Shown: piece by piece, positions 59,424 through 64,000 of the stretch
How the letters are laid out: each line of letters begins with the position of its first letter
Position numbering within the stretch: position 1 is the first letter of the stretch
Assembly (NCBI RefSeq): GCF_000412335.2
Contig: NZ_KE161030.1
Span: 406,014-470,013, forward strand
Direction: 5' to 3'
DNA length: 64,000 bases
Source: Cedecea davisae DSM 4568
Lineage (GTDB): Bacteria; Pseudomonadota; Gammaproteobacteria; Enterobacterales; Enterobacteriaceae
Translations under genes and position numbers: made by a program
Notes under the pieces: generated by a model
Database searches by the model: none
What the model was told of the DNA's origin: nothing
What the model saw: the letters and a program-made list of their open reading frames with translations, nothing else

Positions 59424-60354
59424 TCCCAGAGGCTTTTGTGCTGGGGTCGACCGCGCTATCAGCATTGTCGAAAACGCGCTGCAAATTTACGGCGCGCCAA
59501 TCTATGTTCGTCACGAAGTAGTGCACAACCGCTACGTGGTGGACAGCCTGCGCGAGCGCGGCGCTATTTTCATCGAGCAAATCAGCGAAGTGCCGGACGG
59601 TGCGATCCTGATTTTCTCGGCGCACGGCGTTTCTCAGGCGGTGCGTAACGAAGCCAAATGCCGCGAGCTGACGGTGTTCGATGCGACCTGCCCGTTGGTC
59701 ACCAAAGTGCATATGGAAGTTGCCCGAGCCAGCCGCCGTGGCGAAGAGTCGATTTTAATCGGCCACGCAGGCCACCCGGAAGTGGAAGGCACCATGGGCC
59801 AGTACAGCAATCCGAAGGGCGGGATGTACCTGGTTGAGTCGCCGGACGATGTGCTGACGCTTGAAGTTAAAGACGAAAGCAATTTGTCGTTTATGACCCA
59901 GACTACGCTCTCGGTGGACGACACTTCTGAGGTTATCGACGCGCTGCGTAAACGCTTCCCGAAAATCATCGGCCCGCGTAAAGACGATATCTGCTATGCC
60001 ACCACTAACCGCCAGGAAGCGGTGCGTGCGCTGGCTAATGAAGCGGATGTGGTGCTGGTTGTGGGGTCAAAAAACTCCTCCAACTCCAACCGTCTTGCCG
60101 AACTGGCTCAGCGTATGGGAAAAGCCGCTTATCTTATCGATGACGCAGCCGATATCCAGGAAGCGTGGGTAAAAGAGGCAAACTGCGTGGGCGTAACGGC
60201 CGGGGCTTCTGCGCCGGATGTGCTGGTTCAAAACGTCATTTCACGCCTGCGTGAAATGGGCGGTAGCGAAGCCCGCGAACTCACCGGCCGCGAAGAGAAT
60301 ATTGTCTTTGAAGTGCCGCGAGAGCTGCGGGTTGACGTGCGTGAAGTAGAGTAA
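59404..60354 (+). CDS. ispH: 4-hydroxy-3-methylbut-2-enyl diphosphate reductase
   Basis: 4Fe-4S enzyme making IPP and DMAPP, the last step of the MEP isoprenoid pathway. It has 316 residues, the E. coli length. The three cluster cysteines are C12 ([11 protein letters not shown]), C96 (DATCPLV) and C197 ([10 protein letters not shown]). The E126-type EGTMGQ motif is present. It overlaps fkpB by 20 bases. Confidence 0.98.
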   Translation: MQILLANPRGFCAGVDRAISIVENALQIYGAPIYVRHEVVHNRYVVDSLRERGAIFIEQISEVPDGAILIFSAHGVSQAVRNEAKCRELTVFDATCPLVTKVHMEVARASRRGEESILIGHAGHPEVEGTMGQYSNPKGGMYLVESPDDVLTLEVKDESNLSFMTQTTLSVDDTSEVIDALRKRFPKIIGPRKDDICYATTNRQEAVRALANEADVVLVVGSKNSSNSNRLAELAQRMGKAAYLIDDAADIQEAWVKEANCVGVTAGASAPDVLVQNVISRLREMGGSEARELTGREENIVFEVPRELRVDVREVE

Positions 60355-60380
60355 CGTCGTCGATTTTTGCCAGCCTGAAA

Positions 60381-60415
60381 ATGCCAGCCGGTGTAAACCC
60401 GCTGGTATTTTTTTT
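60381..60415 (+). terminator. Terminator after ispH
   Basis: ATGCCAGC pairs with GCTGGTAT (one G-T wobble) around a 12-base loop and is followed by eight T (60408-60415). It closes the ribF-ispH operon. Confidence 0.82.
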
Positions 60416-60438
60416 GCATATCTAGGTCATGATGTGGT

Positions 60439-61368
60439 TCAAACAAGATTTACCGCCGTATCGGCAGCACGAGCGGCAAGCTCCTCGCTTAAATAGTCAA
60501 TCATCGCCCGCATCGGGCCTGGCATATGCTGATTGCGAGTCCACAATAGCCACAGTTCGCCAGTATAGGCGCTGATAAACTCCCATTCCGGCAGCACTTG
60601 CACTATTTCGCCATGCGCCAGCGCGTCGCGTGCGGTAAACAGCGGCAGGCTGCCGATCCCCAGATTACGTTTAACAGCATCCAGCCTCACTCCCGTATGG
60701 TTTGCCGCATAGCGCCCGTGGGTTTGAACCGTCTCCGTCTTGCCGGGGCGGTGAAACTTCCAGCGTGAATCTGCCGGAGTCTCTCCAAGGCTGATACAGC
60801 TATGCTGGCGAAGCTCCGCGGGGGTTTCAGGCGTGCCGTGCAGACGCAGGTATTCCGGGGTTGCACAAATGATGTGTGCGATGGGCATCAGCGGTTTGCC
60901 GTAAAGTCCCGGAGAGGGCGTGCCGGTAATACGCAGTGCGAGATCGACTCCGTCATCAATGAGATCCATGTAGCGGTCTTCCAGGCGCAGGCTGACATCC
61001 ACCTGCGGGTAGCGGGCGAGAAATTCGGGGATCAAAGGATGAATAACAAAGTGGCCAACGGCCTTCGGCACGCTAAGGGTCAGCCTGCCCTGGACTACCG
61101 TTTGTAAGCTGCGCCCTTTATCCATAGCCTGCCGGGCCGCATCCAGCATCTCCAGGGCATGCTGATGCACCGTTTTTCCCGTATCGCTCAGCGCCAGCTT
61201 GCGCGTTGTGCGGTGCAGCAATTTACAGCCCATTTCGCGTTCAAGGCGTGAGACGCTGCGGCTGATGGCGGAGGGGGTTGCCCCCGTTACTCTTGCGGCG
61301 GCGGAAAAGCTGCCCTGCTCAACAATAACAACGAAAGTCGCCAGATCGGGAAGTAAAGTTAAATTCAT
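60439..61368 (-). CDS. LysR-family transcriptional regulator (divergent to AlaX)
   Basis: LysR-type regulator of 309 residues from the ATG at 61368 (MNLTLLPDLATFVV). The open frame continues 30 codons upstream into the intergenic region and is rejected. The HTH is EQGSFSAAARVTGATPSAIS, followed by LLHRTTRKLALSDTG, as in the PA0191/TtcA-type LysR branch. The effector domain is complete. It is divergent from the AlaX gene by 91 bases and may regulate it. The effector is unknown. E. coli has rihC at this place. Confidence 0.88.
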   Translation of the reverse strand: MNLTLLPDLATFVVIVEQGSFSAAARVTGATPSAISRSVSRLEREMGCKLLHRTTRKLALSDTGKTVHQHALEMLDAARQAMDKGRSLQTVVQGRLTLSVPKAVGHFVIHPLIPEFLARYPQVDVSLRLEDRYMDLIDDGVDLALRITGTPSPGLYGKPLMPIAHIICATPEYLRLHGTPETPAELRQHSCISLGETPADSRWKFHRPGKTETVQTHGRYAANHTGVRLDAVKRNLGIGSLPLFTARDALAHGEIVQVLPEWEFISAYTGELWLLWTRNQHMPGPMRAMIDYLSEELAARAADTAVNLV

Positions 61369-61430
61369 TTGTGCATACCAGGCAAAGGTGCATTGTTCTG
61401 CGAGAAGATTATCCGCATTGATAAACGCAA

Positions 61431-61436
61431 TATACT
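61431..61436 (+). promoter_or_regulatory. Possible -10 of the AlaX gene
   Basis: TATACT lies 24 bases before the AlaX ATG; TTATCC is 16 bases further upstream. Two GTGCAT copies (61370-61375 and 61388-61393) lie in the same 91-base gap and could be part of the LysR site. Confidence 0.4.
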
Positions 61437-61459
61437 CTTCTGACAATGAGGAGAACACG

Positions 61460-62089
61460 ATGACTGAACGACTTTATTATACGAGTGATGTAACCGAGGG
61501 GCGCGCAAGGGTTGTTAGCTGCACGGCTGATGCCGACGGGCGTTATGTTGTTGAACTGGATAAAACGCTGTTCCATCCGCAGGGCGGCGGGCAGCCTGCG
61601 GACAAAGGCTGGATCGCTGACATCCCGGTTGAGGAGGTGGTGCAGCGCGGCGACAATGTGGCGCATATCCTTTCCCAGCCGCTGGAACCCGGCGAGGTAG
61701 AAGTCCGCGTTGATGCGGCAATTCGGCAGCAGCATTCGCGCTGGCACTCCGCGGGGCATCTGGTGGGCTATGCTGGTGAAATCTCTGGCTGGCAGCCCGT
61801 TAAAGCTCATCACTGGCCAGGGGAGGGACGCATTACCTTTGCAGCTAAAGATAATGTCTCCCAACCCACGGGCGCGGAGCTTCTCGAAATAATCCAGCCG
61901 TGGCTGGAAGATGGGTTAAGCCGCTTTGTTGCATTTGAAGAAGGGCGGCGCAAAGTGTGGTTTGGCGACCTGCCTGCCTACCTTTGCGGCGGAACCCACG
62001 TTAAGACGCTGGCCGAGATTAATGGCCTCGCTATTACGGCTGTCAAAATCAAAAAAGGGCAGCTTATCGTGAATTACACGCTCGCATAA
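61460..62089 (+). CDS. AlaX-type alanyl-tRNA editing protein
   Basis: Free-standing homologue of the AlaRS editing domain, which hydrolyses mischarged Ser- or Gly-tRNA(Ala) in trans. It has 209 residues from the ATG at 61460 with GAGGAG upstream. The glycine-rich motif HPQGGGQP is at 39-46. The zinc ligands are H96 and H100 (HSAGH) plus C176 and H180 (CGGTH), so the site is complete. No catalytic synthetase domain is present. It is paired with a divergent LysR gene, which is unusual for a tRNA quality-control enzyme. A substrate other than Ser-tRNA(Ala) is possible. Confidence 0.9.
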   Translation: MTERLYYTSDVTEGRARVVSCTADADGRYVVELDKTLFHPQGGGQPADKGWIADIPVEEVVQRGDNVAHILSQPLEPGEVEVRVDAAIRQQHSRWHSAGHLVGYAGEISGWQPVKAHHWPGEGRITFAAKDNVSQPTGAELLEIIQPWLEDGLSRFVAFEEGRRKVWFGDLPAYLCGGTHVKTLAEINGLAITAVKIKKGQLIVNYTLA

Positions 62090-62317
62090 ACGCCATGAGT
62101 GCACCTTTTTAGCGCGAATTCTATTACTCTTGGGGAAATAACCGGGGCAGCGGGAGCCGTTTTGCCGGGCTTGATTTAAGCCTGGTAAAAGAAGGGTTTT
62201 TATGGCTGATATTGATAACTGCCGCGTCATGACAGTAAATTCTAATTATCGCTGTTTTCGGCTGGCGGCCCGACACCGGGCTGGTTAACCTGAGAACGTT
62301 TTCTACGAATTATTTAA

Positions 62318-63154
<837 letters not shown>

Positions 63155-63206
63155 TTTAACTTATCCTTAGTGATGTGGTTGTTTCAATCGTAATCTATTG
63201 ATTGTC

Positions 63207-63232
63207 AGGGCAATATGTTATTGCCCTTTTTT
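63207..63232 (+). terminator. Terminator after dapB
   Basis: GGGCAATA/TATTGCCC is an 8-bp perfect stem with a 3-base loop followed by a run of six T. The T-run ends at 63232. Confidence 0.85.
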
Positions 63233-63485
63233 ATTGTCTTGATTTAATGGGTTTGATTTTAATTTTCACTTTAGAACCTTATAAAAACAACTTATCGTTC
63301 ATTTTTGTGTTGTGGTGTTGTTAATTTTGACCATTTGGTCTACTTTTTTACGCTGTTACGACCACTTTCCCACTATTCATGGTCAGCAACCGATTACTTT
63401 TCCTTTGTTAGCTGGCTATTTTGACCTTCAAATCAGATCTTTTTGCTCTGAGCGCTAAAATACACAGAAAAACTTCGCGATAAGG

Positions 63486-63514
63486 TAGACTTTTGCCCAG
63501 CCAGTCCCTAGAAT
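63486..63514 (+). promoter_or_regulatory. carAB promoter P1
   Basis: TAGACT (63486-63491), 17 bases and TAGAAT (63509-63514), followed by a GC-rich discriminator GCCGCCG. It corresponds to the pyrimidine-controlled upstream promoter of E. coli carAB. The AT-rich 63233-63485 stretch before it holds no ORF and probably binds the known P1 regulators, but I mark no specific site. Confidence 0.65.
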
Positions 63515-63556
63515 GCCGCCGTTTGCCAAAAATCCGAAAGGCAGACGCTTTTGCAT

Positions 63557-63586
63557 TTGATTCAGGAACTGGTTTTGAATTAATAT
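63557..63586 (+). promoter_or_regulatory. carAB promoter P2
   Basis: TTGATT, 18 bases and TAATAT (63581-63586). The -10 lies inside the first ARG box, so arginine repression would act by steric block. Confidence 0.65.
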
Positions 63587-63611
63587 GCGAATAAATTGAA
63601 TGTTTATTCCC
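63573..63611 (+). promoter_or_regulatory. Tandem ARG boxes of carAB
   Basis: TTTTGAATTAATATGCGA (63573-63590) and AATTGAATGTTTATTCCC (63594-63611) are two 18-bp ArgR-type boxes separated by exactly 3 bp, the spacing used by the ArgR hexamer. They cover promoter P2 and end next to the carA ribosome site. Confidence 0.85.
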
Positions 63612-63622
63612 TGGAGGACGTT

Positions 63623-64000
63623 TTGATTAAGTCAGCGCTGTTGGTTCTGGAAGACGGAACCCAATTCCACGGTCGGGCCATTGGGGCATCGGGTACGGCA
63701 GTGGGTGAAGTCGTTTTCAATACCTCATTGACCGGTTATCAAGAAATCCTCACTGATCCTTCTTACTCCCGCCAGATAGTCACTCTTACTTATCCTCATA
63801 TCGGTAATGTCGGCACCAATGAAGCCGATGAAGAATCCTCCCAGGTACATGCGCAAGGCCTCGTCATCCGTGACCTGCCGCTGATTGCCAGCAACTTCCG
63901 CAGCACCGAAGACCTTTCTTCTTACCTTAAGCGCCATAACATCGTGGCGATTGCCGATATTGATACCCGCAAACTGACCCGCCTGCTGCGTGAGAAAGGC
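63623..64000 (+). CDS. carA: Carbamoyl-phosphate synthase small subunit (3' end missing)
   Basis: Glutamine amidotransferase subunit supplying ammonia for carbamoyl phosphate in arginine and pyrimidine synthesis. It reads from a TTG at 63623 (as in E. coli), with GGAGG at 63613-63617, into [20 protein letters not shown]. 126 codons are present to the end of the window; the catalytic Cys-His part lies beyond. [19 protein letters not shown] and [17 protein letters not shown] are conserved. Confidence 0.97.
   Translation, partial: MIKSALLVLEDGTQFHGRAIGASGTAVGEVVFNTSLTGYQEILTDPSYSRQIVTLTYPHIGNVGTNEADEESSQVHAQGLVIRDLPLIASNFRSTEDLSSYLKRHNIVAIADIDTRKLTRLLREKG

Noticed and set aside
62150-62190. Terminator after the AlaX gene
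   Set aside because: The stem at 62165-62185 is short with a G-T pair and is followed by a purine-rich stretch before the T-run. Too weak to call.

Overview
The window is an ordinary-looking enterobacterial chromosome segment of about 55% G+C. It is almost perfectly colinear with the part of the Escherichia coli map that crosses the zero point: rimI-yjjG-prfC-osmY-ytjA-yjjU-yjjV, deoCABD, yjjJ-lplA-ytjB-serB-radA-nadR, ettA, slt-trpR-yjjX-gpmB-rob-creA, arcA-yjjY-lasT, thrLABC, yaaA-yaaJ-talB-mog, satP-dnaKJ-nhaAR-rpsT-ribF-ileS-lspA-fkpB-ispH and dapB-carA. Protein sequences are close to, but clearly not identical with, those of Escherichia and Salmonella. I place it in the Enterobacteriaceae outside Escherichia/Salmonella and cannot fix the genus. 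No rRNA, tRNA, CRISPR, prophage or IS element was seen.

Layout. 1-5900: end of rimI, a nucleotidase, release factor RF3, the osmotic/stationary-phase protein OsmY, a small membrane protein, a patatin and a TatD-type nuclease. 5901-12038: a CRP-boxed nucleoside permease (in the place of E. coli yjjW-yjjI) and the deoCABD deoxyribonucleoside operon with DeoR and CRP sites; together they form one import-and-breakdown unit. 12080-26179: an orphan HipA-like kinase (yjjJ) with striking upstream direct repeats, then lipoate ligase, serine/NAD metabolism, RadA, EttA, Slt, TrpR, Rob and CreA. 26180-34897: an accessory block where E. coli has creBCD, with a LysR regulator, a small AT-rich membrane-protein gene, and a tightly coupled five-gene operon for a Tat-exported binding protein, a peptide-type ABC importer with fused double ATPase, and an S15/CocE-type serine hydrolase. 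34898-42032: arcA, the micro-ORF yjjY antisense to the arcA leader, lasT, and the threonine operon with its attenuator. 42033-60415: yaaA to ispH, with one MFS gene inserted between mog and satP. 60416-62089: a divergent LysR/AlaX (tRNA-Ala editing) pair where E. coli has rihC. 62090-64000: dapB and the start of carA with two promoters and tandem ARG boxes.

Most genes are core. The non-core islands are the CNT permease, the LysR/CBU_0592/ABC/S15 block, the MFS gene and the LysR/AlaX pair. The best leads for new biology are the 12-bp-periodic TCTATTCA repeats abutting the yjjJ start codon, the S15 hydrolase/ABC importer operon, the terminator inside the deo operon next to a palindromic intergenic repeat, and yjjY lying opposite the FNR-driven arcA leader.

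Basis: motifs, start codons, overlaps and palindromes were read directly from the sequence. Family assignments rest on remembered homologues of E. coli. Regulatory roles are inferred from site similarity and position.
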